A stretch of DNA of 64,000 bases from Flavobacterium chilense (GCF_001602525.1 NZ_LSYT01000002.1:896127-960126), one strand, 5' to 3'. Numbered from the stretch's first letter, positions 33,470-43,390 are shown. The notes: a model not told the origin generated them from the sequence alone. A program made the numbers and translations.

Positions 33470-34519
33470 ATGAAATTATCACATTTTCAATTTAATTTAC
33501 CGAAAGAACTTTTAGCGGAATTCCCGGCAGAAAATAGAGACGAATCTCGTTTAATGGTAATCGATCGTCAAAAACAAACCATAGAACATAAAATGTTTAA
33601 AGATGTTATCAATTATTTTGATGACGGAGACGTTTTAATTCTTAATAATACTAAAGTTTTCCCTGCACGTTTGTACGGAAACAAAGAAAAAACAGGAGCA
33701 AGAATTGAAGTTTTCTTGTTAAGAGAATTAAATTCAGAGCAACGTCTTTGGGATGTTTTGGTTGATCCGGCTCGTAAAATCCGTATTGGGAACAAACTTT
33801 ATTTTGGTGACGACGATTCGTTGGTTGCTGAGGTAATTGATAATACTACTTCTCGTGGTAGAACTTTACGTTTTTTATATGACGGTTCTTACGAAGAATT
33901 CAGAAACAAATTGACAGAACTTGGAGAAACTCCAATTCCTAAATACATCAACAGAGAAGTTACTGCTGAAGATGCTGAAAGATATCAGACTATTTATGCA
34001 AAAGAAGAAGGAGCTGTTGCTGCACCAACTGCAGGTTTACATTTCTCAAAACACCTTTTGAAAAAATTAGAAATCAAAGGAGTAAACTTTGCAGAAGTTA
34101 CACTTCACGTTGGTTTAGGAACCTTTAACCCGGTTGAGGTTGAAGATTTATCAAAACACAAAATGGATTCTGAAGAGTTGATCATCAAACAAGAAGCCTG
34201 TGATATTGTAAATGAAGCAAAAGGAAAGAAAAAACGTATTTGCGCAGTAGGAACAACTTCTATGCGTGCTATCGAAAGTTCTGTTTCTTCTCAAAATACA
34301 TTGAATCCATATGAAGGATGGACAAATAAATTTATTTTTCCTCCTCACGATTTTAGTATTGCGAATTGTATGATTACCAATTTCCACACACCAAAATCAA
34401 CATTGTTAATGATGATTTCTGCTTTCTGTGGTCATGATTTAATGAAAAGAGCTTACGAAGAAGCAATCAAAGAAGAATACAAATTCTATTCTTACGGAGA
34501 TGCGATGTTAATTCTATAA
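33470..34519 (+). CDS. queA: S-adenosylmethionine:tRNA ribosyltransferase-isomerase
   Basis: It transfers the ribosyl part of AdoMet to preQ1 in tRNA to form epoxyqueuosine. The 349-residue protein has the family blocks [82 protein letters not shown] and [16 protein letters not shown]. The normal start and length are intact. queE, another queuosine-pathway gene, is at 59502. It is a single-gene unit with its own promoter and terminator. Confidence 0.96.
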   Translation: MKLSHFQFNLPKELLAEFPAENRDESRLMVIDRQKQTIEHKMFKDVINYFDDGDVLILNNTKVFPARLYGNKEKTGARIEVFLLRELNSEQRLWDVLVDPARKIRIGNKLYFGDDDSLVAEVIDNTTSRGRTLRFLYDGSYEEFRNKLTELGETPIPKYINREVTAEDAERYQTIYAKEEGAVAAPTAGLHFSKHLLKKLEIKGVNFAEVTLHVGLGTFNPVEVEDLSKHKMDSEELIIKQEACDIVNEAKGKKKRICAVGTTSMRAIESSVSSQNTLNPYEGWTNKFIFPPHDFSIANCMITNFHTPKSTLLMMISAFCGHDLMKRAYEEAIKEEYKFYSYGDAMLIL

Positions 34520-34542
34520 TTAGATTTTTCTTATATAAAAAT

Positions 34543-34575
34543 ACCCGACAAGTTTTAAAACCTGTCGGGTTTTTT
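34543..34575 (+). terminator. Terminator of queA
   Basis: ACCCGACAAGTTTT pairs with AAAACCTGTCGGGT with one mismatch, followed by a T-run. Confidence 0.85.
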
Positions 34576-34696
34576 GTTTTTTAATGGTTTCAAGTTTGAC
34601 GTTCGTTGTGAACTTTGCGGTAAAAATCACACAAAACATATCGACATGAAACAAAACAAACAAAATTTGTTATTTTAGCAGACAAAACAAAACACA

Positions 34697-35974
34697 ATGA
34701 CTTTTCAAAATACACGCGAATTCGCACGAGAGCTTGATTCGCAAGACACATTAAATCATTATCAGGATCAGTTTCTTTTTCCTAAAGTAAATGACAAACG
34801 CGTAATCTATTTTACCGGAAATTCTTTAGGATTACAACCAAAACGTACCAAAGCATATATTGATGAAGTAATGAACGATTGGGCAGATCTTGCCGTTGAA
34901 GGTCACTTTTATGCCGATAAACCATGGTGGGATTATCAGGAAAGATTTGCAGAACCTTTAAGTAAAATTGTGGGTGCCCTGCCTTCAGAAGTTACAGTGA
35001 TGAACACTTTAACAGTTAATCTTCACTTATTGATGGTTTCTTTTTATCAGCCAAAAGGCAAACGTTATAAAATTATTTGCGAAGAAAAAGCATTTCCTTC
35101 AGATCAGTATATGTTTCAGAGTCAGGTGCATTTTCATGGCTATAAAACCGAAGATGCTATTGTAGAAATCAAACGTCGCGAAGGCGAACATAATATTCGT
35201 CTGGAAGATGTTCTGGCAAAAATTGAAGAATTGGGCGATGAACTGGCTCTGGTTTTAATTGGCGGAGTAAATTATTACACAGGTCAGGTTTTTGATATTA
35301 AAACCATTACCGAAGCGGGACAAAAAGCAGGGGCAAAAGTAGGCTGGGATTTGGCACACGCTGCAGGAAACATCAAACTACAACTTCACGATTGGAATGT
35401 AGATTTTGCTGCCTGGTGCAGTTACAAATACATGAACTCAGGACCCGGAAATGCTTCAGGTTGTTTTGTGCATGAAAAACATCATAATAATCCGGATTTA
35501 CCTCGATTTGCAGGTTGGTGGGGACACAATAAAGAACGCCGTTTTAAAATGGAGCCAAATTTTGATCCGGTTCATGGAGCAGATGGCTGGCAAATTAGTA
35601 ATTTACCGGTACTTTCTTTAGCGCCTTATTTAGCTTCAGTAGAAATGTTTGCTGAGGTTGGTATGGATGCCTTAATAAAAAAGAGAGATCATATCACCAC
35701 TTATTTAGAATTCATTTTACATGAAATAGATAAAGAAGTTAAAGGTAATTTCGAAATTATTACACCTTCGAACCCAACAGAAAGAGCGTCCCAGCTATCT
35801 GTGTTTTTACATGGAGAAGGAAGAAGCTTGTTCGATTATTTAATGAAAAGTGGTGTTATTACAGATTGGCGTGAACCTAACGTAATTCGTCTGGCTCCAG
35901 TTCCGTTGTATTGTTCTTATGAAGATATGTATGATTTTGGACAAATCCTGAAAAAAGGAATTTTAGCAAAGTAA
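34697..35974 (+). CDS. kynU: Kynureninase
   Basis: A PLP enzyme that cleaves kynurenine or 3-hydroxykynurenine to anthranilate or 3-hydroxyanthranilate plus alanine. The 425-residue protein has VIYFTGNSLGLQPKRTKAYI at the N-terminus, VGWDLAHAAGNIKLQLHDW with the cofactor Asp, the Schiff-base Lys in AWCSYKYMNSGPGNASG, and FAGWWGHNKERRFKM. All key blocks are intact. kmo (50311), the preceding pathway step, is 14 kb away in the same orientation; no 3-hydroxyanthranilate dioxygenase is in the window. Confidence 0.95.
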   Translation: MTFQNTREFARELDSQDTLNHYQDQFLFPKVNDKRVIYFTGNSLGLQPKRTKAYIDEVMNDWADLAVEGHFYADKPWWDYQERFAEPLSKIVGALPSEVTVMNTLTVNLHLLMVSFYQPKGKRYKIICEEKAFPSDQYMFQSQVHFHGYKTEDAIVEIKRREGEHNIRLEDVLAKIEELGDELALVLIGGVNYYTGQVFDIKTITEAGQKAGAKVGWDLAHAAGNIKLQLHDWNVDFAAWCSYKYMNSGPGNASGCFVHEKHHNNPDLPRFAGWWGHNKERRFKMEPNFDPVHGADGWQISNLPVLSLAPYLASVEMFAEVGMDALIKKRDHITTYLEFILHEIDKEVKGNFEIITPSNPTERASQLSVFLHGEGRSLFDYLMKSGVITDWREPNVIRLAPVPLYCSYEDMYDFGQILKKGILAK

Positions 35975-35982
35975 AATATATT

Positions 35983-36117
35983 AATCCCGCAAAGACGCAG
36001 AGTCGCTTAGTTTTGTGTTTCACGCATACTTTACAGATTTAAGCTGATTTTTTAATCATTTTAATTTTTTTAAGTTGTGGAGAATAGAACTTTGCGACTC
36101 TGCGTCTTTGCGGGATT
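35983..36117. repeat. Inverted repeat with perfect 24-bp arms (GCAAAGACGCAGAGTCGC)
   Basis: Arms at 35983-36006 and 36094-36117 are exact inverses over 24 bp with an 87-bp A/T-rich interior. It starts 9 bp after the kynU stop. This palindromic family is distinct from the others here. The remaining ~130 bp before the next gene holds no recognised element. Confidence 0.85.
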
Positions 36118-36254
36118 CTTTTTATCCACTTGCTTCATCCGCGTCTCAAATGAGGCACAATCTTTAAATTCTGTAACCTTTAGTATAAATCATGTAACTT
36201 CAATAAAAGGGATCTTCTTTACTTTGTAGTGTAATAATTTAAAAAACTACAATC

Positions 36255-36698
36255 ATGAAAGCCTTATATATATTATTCGCCGCTTTATCAATTATCTCTT
36301 GTCAGAATCAGGGAAAAGAAGATATTAATAAAGCCAAACAAGCTAGCATTGATTCGATGAAAGTTGAAATTAATAAACAAAGGGTTATTGATTCAATGAA
36401 GACAGAAATGGCAAACCTGAAAGAACAGCAAAAGGTGGAGCAACAAAAGATAGAATCTCAAAAAGTTGTGGTAGTACATCAACAAGCTGACGGAACTGCA
36501 ACTACAACAACTACCAAAAAGAAAAAAGGATGGAGTGCAACTGCTAAAGGTGCTGTAATTGGTGCCGGAGTTGGTGCTGCAACCGGAGCAATTGTGAGTA
36601 AGAAAAAAGGTGAAGGTGCCATTATTGGTGGTTTAGCCGGTGCTGCTTTAGGAACCGGAACAGGTGCTGTTATCGATAGTAAAAAGAAAAAAGAGTAA
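36255..36698 (+). CDS. Lipoprotein with glycine-zipper (YMGG-like) domain
   Basis: A 147-residue predicted lipoprotein: signal with lipobox IISC and Cys16. Then comes a charged coiled-coil-like stretch with an internal repeat (IDSMKVEINKQRV / IDSMKTEMANLKE). A Thr/Lys-rich linker leads to a glycine zipper of two repeats (GAVIGAGVGAATGAIVSKKKG and GAIIGGLAGAALGTGTGAVI). Glycine-zipper lipoproteins sit in the outer membrane and may help envelope integrity; exact role unknown. It ends at a bidirectional terminator. Confidence 0.8.
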   Translation: MKALYILFAALSIISCQNQGKEDINKAKQASIDSMKVEINKQRVIDSMKTEMANLKEQQKVEQQKIESQKVVVVHQQADGTATTTTTKKKKGWSATAKGAVIGAGVGAATGAIVSKKKGEGAIIGGLAGAALGTGTGAVIDSKKKKE

Positions 36699-36716
36699 AC
36701 AATTTTGATATAAATA

Positions 36717-36748
36717 AAAACCCCGATTTAAATTTAAATCGGGGTTTT
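36717..36748. terminator. Bidirectional terminator
   Basis: A perfect 32-bp palindrome, AAAACCCCGATTTAAA with TTTAAATCGGGGTTTT, between the convergent glycine-zipper lipoprotein gene and the 603-residue protein gene. Confidence 0.9.
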
Positions 36749-36753
36749 GCGTT

Positions 36754-38565
36754 TTATACTAATTCTAAAGTTGGAATCCTGATTTCGGACAATTTTGATT
36801 TATAAAAATCAAAATCTTTTTTAATGGTGTTTAAATCGTCTTTAAAGTATAAAGCAGGAGAAAGTAAATTTTGATAATACTCAATTCCTTCTAAAATATT
36901 TGTTTTAAAAGCATTCCATTTTTTAAGTTGTGCATTGGTAATCTCCCCTGAAATATTTTCGATTTCATTTCTCAGATAATCCACATACATTTTTAATTCC
37001 TTTACAAACAAATTGGGGCGATTATTAGTCCTTAAAACAGACTTATTTCCATAAATATGGCCTAACATATCACTTAGAGAAACTTCCTGGTCAAAATAAG
37101 CCATATTAGGTCCTGGACAGATGACAACACCTTGTGCCTGACCTTTTATTTTAATATCATTCTCTAAATACGAAGCATTGGCAAGTCCTACACATAAACA
37201 GGATTTTACAGTAATCGCAAATTTTGCTTTTTCGAAAGCCTCAGGAGAGAGAGAGTCTTTTGTACTTTCCAGTTCAGCCAGTTTTATATCCTGAAATTTT
37301 TTCGATGCGGTACAAATTCCATGCGGATCGTATTCTTTGCTTAGCGCTAAAAATTTCTTCGGACAGGAACTCCCTGCTTTGTTTTCCTCGATTCTTTTTT
37401 GCTTTATAATTTCATTTGTAGTTCCTCTTAAAGTATTAAACGGAACTCCTAATGGCGAAATATGACTTAAATATAAATCATCTTCTTTAGCATTTATCAA
37501 TAATTTTCGGGTAACTGGATCTACAGATGTCGCTTCCGGAACTAATAAAAACGGAGTTCCCCAGCCAACAGAATCTACTTTATAGTTTTCAAGTAAGAAC
37601 TCATGTTCTTCGGCAGTTCCTACACCACCCTGAACCGTAATTTTAAGTGGTAAAGGGTTTTCTGGCGTATGCACTTGTTTTTGCTGCAAAACTTTAGTCA
37701 TCAGTTCGTGTGCGGATTGCACAAGCTGATCTTTTTTTTGCTTAAACTCTTCTAATATTGGTCCTAATAAAAGTCCATCAGTAGCAAAAGCATGTCCGCC
37801 GCAATTTAATCCGGATTCAATTCTGTATTCAGAAACCCAAAGTCCTTTTTTAGCTAGAAAATTACCCTGAATCATTGCAGATCTAAAATCACTTACTTTT
37901 AAAATGATTTTCTTTTTTAATTCGTTATTAAGATTAGGAAAAAAGTCTGAAAAATTCTCAAAATAACTAAACAATCTCGGATTCATTCCGGCAGAAAGTA
38001 CTACCGAAGATTCAAGATTACTTTTTGCAAAACCCCTTAAAGCTGCGTGGGCATCATTAAATTCCAGAGGTAGCTGTTCGTTTTTGACAAAATTATCTTT
38101 ATCTAATTTGGTCATGATATTCACATCGATATCTCCGGGAAAAAGATGTGATTCGATATAATTTTGAATGTTTTCCTTAAAAGAGATTCCATCTTCCAGC
38201 AAATTCTGAAAACCTTTTTTGATGTCTGATGAATTGGGTAACATTGACATGAAGTTTTCCAGAGCGGTTTTACTTTCTGCCAATTCAGTTTTAAAACTTT
38301 CAAATTTCTCTTTTACGATTTTGTCAACTAAGTTCAGGTAAGAAGTAATTCTTTCTGCACGATAATCGTGAAATTTCTGGGTTATTTCTTCATACGGAAT
38401 ATTGAATTTGGTGCTATAAAAATTACGCATCTTTTCAATCAAATCATCATCAGCTATAGAAACGACAGATGAAATTCCATATTGTGCCACGCGAATTGGG
38501 CTGTCAATAGTATAAGCAAGCCCCATTACAGGAATATGAAAAGTGTGTAAAGGTGGTTTTGTCAT
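36754..38565 (-). CDS. Conserved hypothetical protein, TIM-barrel flavoprotein-like
   Basis: A 603-residue cytoplasmic protein I cannot name. The start IPVMGLAYTIDSPIRVAQYG resembles nitronate monooxygenase/IMPDH-type barrels (the strand-1 region). SGLNCGGHAFATDGLLLGPI resembles their GGH flavin/substrate loop, and KITVQGGVGTAEEHEFLL with DSVGWGTPFLLVPEAT resembles the GGIxxG phosphate-binding strand followed by GTxFL. A helical insertion lies at about 60-190. A Cys-containing region (SSCPKKF, HGICTASKKF, KSCLCVGLANASY) at about 395-480 is not part of the classic fold and could bind a cluster or metal. The enzymatic assignment is an inference from pattern only. Confidence 0.55.
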   Translation of the reverse strand: MTKPPLHTFHIPVMGLAYTIDSPIRVAQYGISSVVSIADDDLIEKMRNFYSTKFNIPYEEITQKFHDYRAERITSYLNLVDKIVKEKFESFKTELAESKTALENFMSMLPNSSDIKKGFQNLLEDGISFKENIQNYIESHLFPGDIDVNIMTKLDKDNFVKNEQLPLEFNDAHAALRGFAKSNLESSVVLSAGMNPRLFSYFENFSDFFPNLNNELKKKIILKVSDFRSAMIQGNFLAKKGLWVSEYRIESGLNCGGHAFATDGLLLGPILEEFKQKKDQLVQSAHELMTKVLQQKQVHTPENPLPLKITVQGGVGTAEEHEFLLENYKVDSVGWGTPFLLVPEATSVDPVTRKLLINAKEDDLYLSHISPLGVPFNTLRGTTNEIIKQKRIEENKAGSSCPKKFLALSKEYDPHGICTASKKFQDIKLAELESTKDSLSPEAFEKAKFAITVKSCLCVGLANASYLENDIKIKGQAQGVVICPGPNMAYFDQEVSLSDMLGHIYGNKSVLRTNNRPNLFVKELKMYVDYLRNEIENISGEITNAQLKKWNAFKTNILEGIEYYQNLLSPALYFKDDLNTIKKDFDFYKSKLSEIRIPTLELV

Positions 38566-38660
38566 TTGTTTTTAAATTAAAAATAAAAGCAAATGTTGGA
38601 AAATAAAACCTAAAAAAAACTGATAATTGTCAGGTTTGCAGTTTATTATTTCCTCAATCT

Positions 38661-39200
38661 TGTCATTCCGTGGAACGAGGAATCTTAACAAGTAACTCTG
38701 TATGTATTGTTAATTATAAAGACTTTTTTAATCCTAATAGAATTATATTTTACAAAATAAGAATAATCTTTCTTTTTTAATTGTGATTGATCTAAAATTT
38801 TTTATTTTGGATGAATGGAAAAACAAGGAGGATATCATACTTACTATATTTATATCATTACAAATAAATCAAAAACTGTTTTTTATACTGGCGTAACGAA
38901 TAACTTAAGAATTCGTTTAAGTCAACATAAAGAAAATATAGGAGGAGAGAGTAAAAGTTTTACTTCAAAATATAAAGTTGAATTTCTGTTGTATTATGAA
39001 AAGTTTACTTGGATTCAAGAAGCAATTGGCCGTGAAAAGGAGATAAAAGGGTGGAACAGAAATAAGAAAATAGAATTAATCAAAACTATTAATCCGGATT
39101 TAGATTTTCTCAATTATTAATTTGAATAAATTGTTACAATTAATAATTTGAAATACTTTGTAGAATCCCTTATGAAGATTCCTCGTTCCTCGGAATGACA
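38661..39200. mobile_element. Inverted-repeat element carrying a GIY-YIG nuclease gene
   Basis: Arms at 38661-38686 and 39175-39200 are inverted copies matching at 25 of 26 positions; the left one begins TGTCATTCCGTGGAACGAGG. They enclose the GIY-YIG gene at 38815-39120, with about 128 bp to its left and 54 bp to its right. The left 40 bp resemble the gene-less repeat at 21462-21561. The arrangement suggests a repeat that travels with, or is a target of, the nuclease. No target-site duplication is obvious. Confidence 0.65.
38815..39120 (+). CDS. GIY-YIG nuclease family protein
   Basis: A 101-residue single-domain protein of the GIY-YIG (URI-type) fold. The two strands appear as YYIYIITN and FYTGVTNNL (GIY and YIG positions), followed by the helix with the catalytic Arg in LRIRLSQHK, and the metal-binding Glu in QEAIGREKEIKGWNRNKK. 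Length fits free-standing members. Free-standing members have no single agreed function. It is the only gene between two 26-bp inverted repeats and is read from its own weak context; its neighbours converge or diverge. Confidence 0.88.
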   Translation: MEKQGGYHTYYIYIITNKSKTVFYTGVTNNLRIRLSQHKENIGGESKSFTSKYKVEFLLYYEKFTWIQEAIGREKEIKGWNRNKKIELIKTINPDLDFLNY

Positions 39201-39220
39201 TACTTCATGAGAATAATATA

Positions 39221-40783
39221 TTAAATCAAAATCTTCTTTAAGGATTCTGCTATGCTTCTCCATAGAAAATTATAAAATGACTTTTCCTGAATTCGTTCTA
39301 ATTCGACATCGGCAGTTTTTGTTTTTTCCCCTGAATCATCTTTGAGCAATAAATTTGCAACAGCAGTTTTTAATTTGGCTTCTTTTTCCGGATGTTTCTT
39401 TTTAAACAGTTTTACTTTTAAATCTTCATAGTTTAAAGACGCATTTCCTTTGGCTGTATTGTCATTTCCGTAGAAGTTGAAATGGTATTTATTGAATTTT
39501 CCGGTGAAGGATGTGTTTATATACGGCTTGGTAAATCGTTCCATTGCCACAACATTAAAATTTGAAATGGTTCCCTGAATATGAAAACTGTCTTTTGGAT
39601 CCAGTACATTAAAGCTCCAGTTAACATCTAAAGGTGATGTTTTCATGAATTGACAATTGACTTTGATTTTTACATCGGCAGTTTTTTTTAAACCAAAACC
39701 ACTTTTTATATTGGTAACCTGCATGTTAAAATGATCAAAATTTAAAATTCCCGGACCCTTAGAGAAATCAATTTCTTCCTCATAAACCAGCTTTGATTTT
39801 AAAATCTGAATCGTATCAATTTCTAGCGGAAACTTAATTTTTCGCAATAAGGCATTGTAAAGATATTTTTTACTTAAATCATCTTTGGGTATTTTATTAC
39901 GATAGATATTGGCATCAACATGATTAGCTATTAATGCATTTGCCTTAAAGAAAAAGCGTTCGTTTTTAAATCCCCAATCCATTTTTTCAATGTGTGCCGA
40001 ATCTAATTTGATGGTATAAATGTCTTTTTCTTTGTCTAATTTTTTTACAAATTCTTTTCGGTTAAATTCGGGCAGATAGGCAAAGTTTTTAATCTTTAAA
40101 AAACTATTTTCGGTACTGATTTGACCAATATTCATGTGGTAAAATACGCTGGGCTTATAATACAAACTGTCGCAAACGAGAACATATTTTTCGAAATGCA
40201 TCGGGATTTTCTCTTTTAGTGTAGCATCAGTAAGTAAAATACCTTCAAGTTTTAAGATGATTTTTTTAACGCTCAGAATTGGTTTGTTGGTGTTTAAGGA
40301 AACAACATCAACTGTTCCCTCGTTCAGATAAATATTCGAAACAGCAACAATTTTTCGGAACGGCTCGATAATTTCACTTTTTATACTTTTACTATTGTTC
40401 AGAAGTTTTTCTCCTTTTTTGTATAAGATTACACGAGGCTTGTTGATGATAATGCTTTCGGCCTGAATGATATCGCGAAAAGCTAAATCCCAAATATTAA
40501 AATGTTTAATGGTAATAGATTCAATTTTAGAATAAATTCCAATTTTTGTTTTGCTGTTTTCAGGCTGATTTTTGGGATGAACTAATAAAGTCGTGGCGTA
40601 GATATTTCTCGAAATAAGCGAAACCTCGATTTTCTCATAATTAATATGATAAGCCGTTTTGTTTTTCTCGTTGATAATGATAGGGAGTTGCTTTTTTAAC
40701 CAATAATTGAGACCAATATTGATAAAAATTACAAAAAGGAACACCGAAATTACACCGATCGCTATTTTTTTATAGATTGACAT
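39221..40783 (-). CDS. AsmA/DUF748-like membrane-anchored protein
   Basis: A 520-residue protein with one N-terminal helix (residues 5-27: KIAIGVISVFLFVIFINIGLNY) and a long beta-rich periplasmic part. The repeated pattern of strands (for example NIYLNEGTVDVVSLNTNKP and FHIQGTISNFNVVAMERFTKP) and the C-terminal GNASLNYEDLKVKLFKKK are typical of AsmA/DUF748 relatives, thought to shuttle or order lipids in the envelope. It is a single gene diverging from the penicillin acylase homologue. The family call rests on pattern, not alignment. Confidence 0.7.
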   Translation of the reverse strand: MSIYKKIAIGVISVFLFVIFINIGLNYWLKKQLPIIINEKNKTAYHINYEKIEVSLISRNIYATTLLVHPKNQPENSKTKIGIYSKIESITIKHFNIWDLAFRDIIQAESIIINKPRVILYKKGEKLLNNSKSIKSEIIEPFRKIVAVSNIYLNEGTVDVVSLNTNKPILSVKKIILKLEGILLTDATLKEKIPMHFEKYVLVCDSLYYKPSVFYHMNIGQISTENSFLKIKNFAYLPEFNRKEFVKKLDKEKDIYTIKLDSAHIEKMDWGFKNERFFFKANALIANHVDANIYRNKIPKDDLSKKYLYNALLRKIKFPLEIDTIQILKSKLVYEEEIDFSKGPGILNFDHFNMQVTNIKSGFGLKKTADVKIKVNCQFMKTSPLDVNWSFNVLDPKDSFHIQGTISNFNVVAMERFTKPYINTSFTGKFNKYHFNFYGNDNTAKGNASLNYEDLKVKLFKKKHPEKEAKLKTAVANLLLKDDSGEKTKTADVELERIQEKSFYNFLWRSIAESLKKILI

Positions 40784-40899
40784 TTATAGTATTGATTTTA
40801 AATACATAAATTTAGAGTTTTAAAAGCGATGTTTTTTTACACGATTTTATCTTTAAGTTACATCATTACAGAATCATTTATCATTATACTTTTTTGAAT

Positions 40900-43290
40900 A
40901 TGAGAAAAATTAAAAAAATCCTGTTGGTTTTATTTGTGTTGATTGTTATTCTTGGAATAGGCTTATGTGCCTACATTTTTCATCTGAAACCCAAATATGA
41001 AGGCGAAATAGAGTTGAAAAACCTTCAGGCCACGACCACTGTTTATTTTGATGATTTTGGAGTCCCTCATATTTATGCCAATTCTGAAAAAGATGCTATG
41101 ACCGCTCTGGGTTATGTTCATGCTCAGGAAAGATTGTGGCAAATGGAATTGCTTCGCAGAATCGCACCGGGAAGATTGTCTGAAATCTTTGGTTCTGTAG
41201 CGCTTAAAAATGATAAGTTTTTCTCAGGAATTGGGATCGAAGAAGCTTCGGCGAAAGCCATTACCAAATTAGATAAAAACAGTCAGAGTTATAAAATGAC
41301 AATGGCTTATTTAGACGGTATTAATCAATATTTAGAAGAAGGAGTAACGCCGATTGAGTTTACTTTGGTAGGTGTTAAAAAAGAAAAATTTACAATAAAA
41401 GACGTTTACAACATTTTTGGCTACATGTCTTTTAGCTTTGCGATGGCTCAAAAAACAGATCCTTTATTAACAGATATTCGCAACAGATATGGTGCCGGAT
41501 ATTTGAAAGATTTAGGAATTGAAGGGGAGTTCAATACCACGCAAATTAAAAGTTCAAAAGAAAATATTGAAGAGTATACTACAATTGCAAAATCGGTTGC
41601 GGCTTTGCTGGATAATTCTCCAATTCCACCATTTGTAGGAAGCAATAGCTGGGTAGCAGGACCAAATAAAACCAAAAACGGAAAGGTAATTTTTGCCAAC
41701 GACCCGCATATAGGATTTTCACAGCCGGCAACCTGGTATGAAGCACATTTAATTACGCCTGAATTTGAATTGTATGGTTGTTATCTGGCAGGAACTCCAT
41801 ATCCTTTATTGGCACACAATCGTAATTATGCTTACGGATTAACGATGTTTGAAAATGACGATATTGATTTTTATCAGGAAAAAAATAAAGTTGGAGATCC
41901 AAACCAATATGCAACACCTGCAGGATTTGGTAAATATGAAACCAGAACCAAAACGATTAAAGTAAAAGATACATCAGATGTAGTTTTGACGGTTAAATCA
42001 AGTCGTCATGGTCCAATTATGAATGATTTATTAGAGCGTTTAGATAAAAACAATCCTATTGCCATGTCGTGGATTTATACGCAACAGCCTATTCAGATTT
42101 TAGATGCGGTTTATGGACTTTCGCATGCCAAAAGCAAAGACGATTTCAGGAAAGCGGTTCAGTTAGTTGCTGCACCCGGATTGAATGTCATGTATGGCGA
42201 TGCCAAAGGAAATGTTGGTTGGTGGGCTACAGGAAAATTATACAAGCACAATAAAGGAGTCAATTCTTTTTTAATCCTGGATGGTGCAAGTGGCAAAGAT
42301 GACATTGCTGAGTATCTGGATTTCTCTAAAAATCCGTCAGCCGAAAATCCAAAATGGGGTTATGTATATTCTGCCAATAACCAGCCGGAAGCCATTGACG
42401 GTTATTTGTATCCGGGATATTATTTGCCGGAAGATCGTGCCAAAAGAATTTCAGGTTTAATGGATGCAAAATCTGACTGGGATAAAGAAGCAATAAGTAA
42501 AATGATCTTTGATAATACTTCGCCAGTTTCTCCGGGTGTAGCTCAGAGTTTAATTTCGAATGTAAATAATGCCAGTCTTTCGGCAAAAGAAAAAGAAGTA
42601 ATTGCAGCTTTAAAAGCATGGAAGGGAACGAATAATCTTGAAGATATTGGACCTACGATTTACAATAAATGGGTTTATTTATATCTTAAAAATACTTTTG
42701 AAGATGAAATGGGAGAGGATAATTTTAATTTATTTCTCGGATTATCTGTTGGGAAACAAGTTATTGCCAGACAAATTGAGAACGAAAACTCGGTTTGGTG
42801 GGATAATGTTAAAACTAAAAATGTAAAAGAAACCAGAAGCGAAATTGTCTCTAAATCATTTCATGAAGCAGTAGCAGCACTTCAAAAACAATTAGGCGAT
42901 CAGGTTGCCGATTGGAATTGGGGAAAAGTACATACAGTAGAACACGAACATCCGTTAGGGAAAATTGCCGCTCTGCGTAAGCTTTTTGATGTGGGACCTT
43001 TTGGTGCTCCGGGAGCAAATGAAGTAATTAACAATCAATTCTTCGGACTTAATAATGAAGGGAAGTATTACGTAAAAGGAGGGCCTTCAACCAGAAGAAT
43101 TGTTGATTTTTCAGATATAGAAAACAGTTGGAGTATTTTGCCAACAGGACAATCCGGAAATCCGTTTAGTAAACATTATGACGATCAGGCAGAAATGTAC
43201 AATGCTGGTCAATTCAGAAAAATGAAATTAAATAAAGATGAGATTATGAAAACGTCGACTAAACTGATTTTTAAACCGGCTAAGAAGTAG
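40900..43290 (+). CDS. Penicillin acylase family protein (Ntn hydrolase)
   Basis: A 796-residue precursor with an N-terminal membrane segment (KILLVLFVLIVILGIGLCAY). The alpha part has VYFDDFGVPHIYANSEKDAM and GYVHAQERLWQMELLRR. Autocleavage would fall before Ser248 in VGSNSWVAGPNKT, making Ser248 the beta-chain nucleophile. Later landmarks are NDPHIGFSQPATWYEAHL and YSANNQPE. Members cleave penicillins, acyl-homoserine lactones or other amides; the substrate here is unknown. I start at ATG 40900; the TTG at 40894 is in frame but less likely. Confidence 0.92.
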   Translation: MRKIKKILLVLFVLIVILGIGLCAYIFHLKPKYEGEIELKNLQATTTVYFDDFGVPHIYANSEKDAMTALGYVHAQERLWQMELLRRIAPGRLSEIFGSVALKNDKFFSGIGIEEASAKAITKLDKNSQSYKMTMAYLDGINQYLEEGVTPIEFTLVGVKKEKFTIKDVYNIFGYMSFSFAMAQKTDPLLTDIRNRYGAGYLKDLGIEGEFNTTQIKSSKENIEEYTTIAKSVAALLDNSPIPPFVGSNSWVAGPNKTKNGKVIFANDPHIGFSQPATWYEAHLITPEFELYGCYLAGTPYPLLAHNRNYAYGLTMFENDDIDFYQEKNKVGDPNQYATPAGFGKYETRTKTIKVKDTSDVVLTVKSSRHGPIMNDLLERLDKNNPIAMSWIYTQQPIQILDAVYGLSHAKSKDDFRKAVQLVAAPGLNVMYGDAKGNVGWWATGKLYKHNKGVNSFLILDGASGKDDIAEYLDFSKNPSAENPKWGYVYSANNQPEAIDGYLYPGYYLPEDRAKRISGLMDAKSDWDKEAISKMIFDNTSPVSPGVAQSLISNVNNASLSAKEKEVIAALKAWKGTNNLEDIGPTIYNKWVYLYLKNTFEDEMGEDNFNLFLGLSVGKQVIARQIENENSVWWDNVKTKNVKETRSEIVSKSFHEAVAALQKQLGDQVADWNWGKVHTVEHEHPLGKIAALRKLFDVGPFGAPGANEVINNQFFGLNNEGKYYVKGGPSTRRIVDFSDIENSWSILPTGQSGNPFSKHYDDQAEMYNAGQFRKMKLNKDEIMKTSTKLIFKPAKK

Positions 43291-43390
43291 TTTTTTGTTT
43301 TCAAGTTTCAGGTTTTTGGCATGTGTGTTTTACCGCAAAGTGCGCGAAGTTTTTCGCAAAGCTATATGTGAAAAATTCTAACGTTATTTG

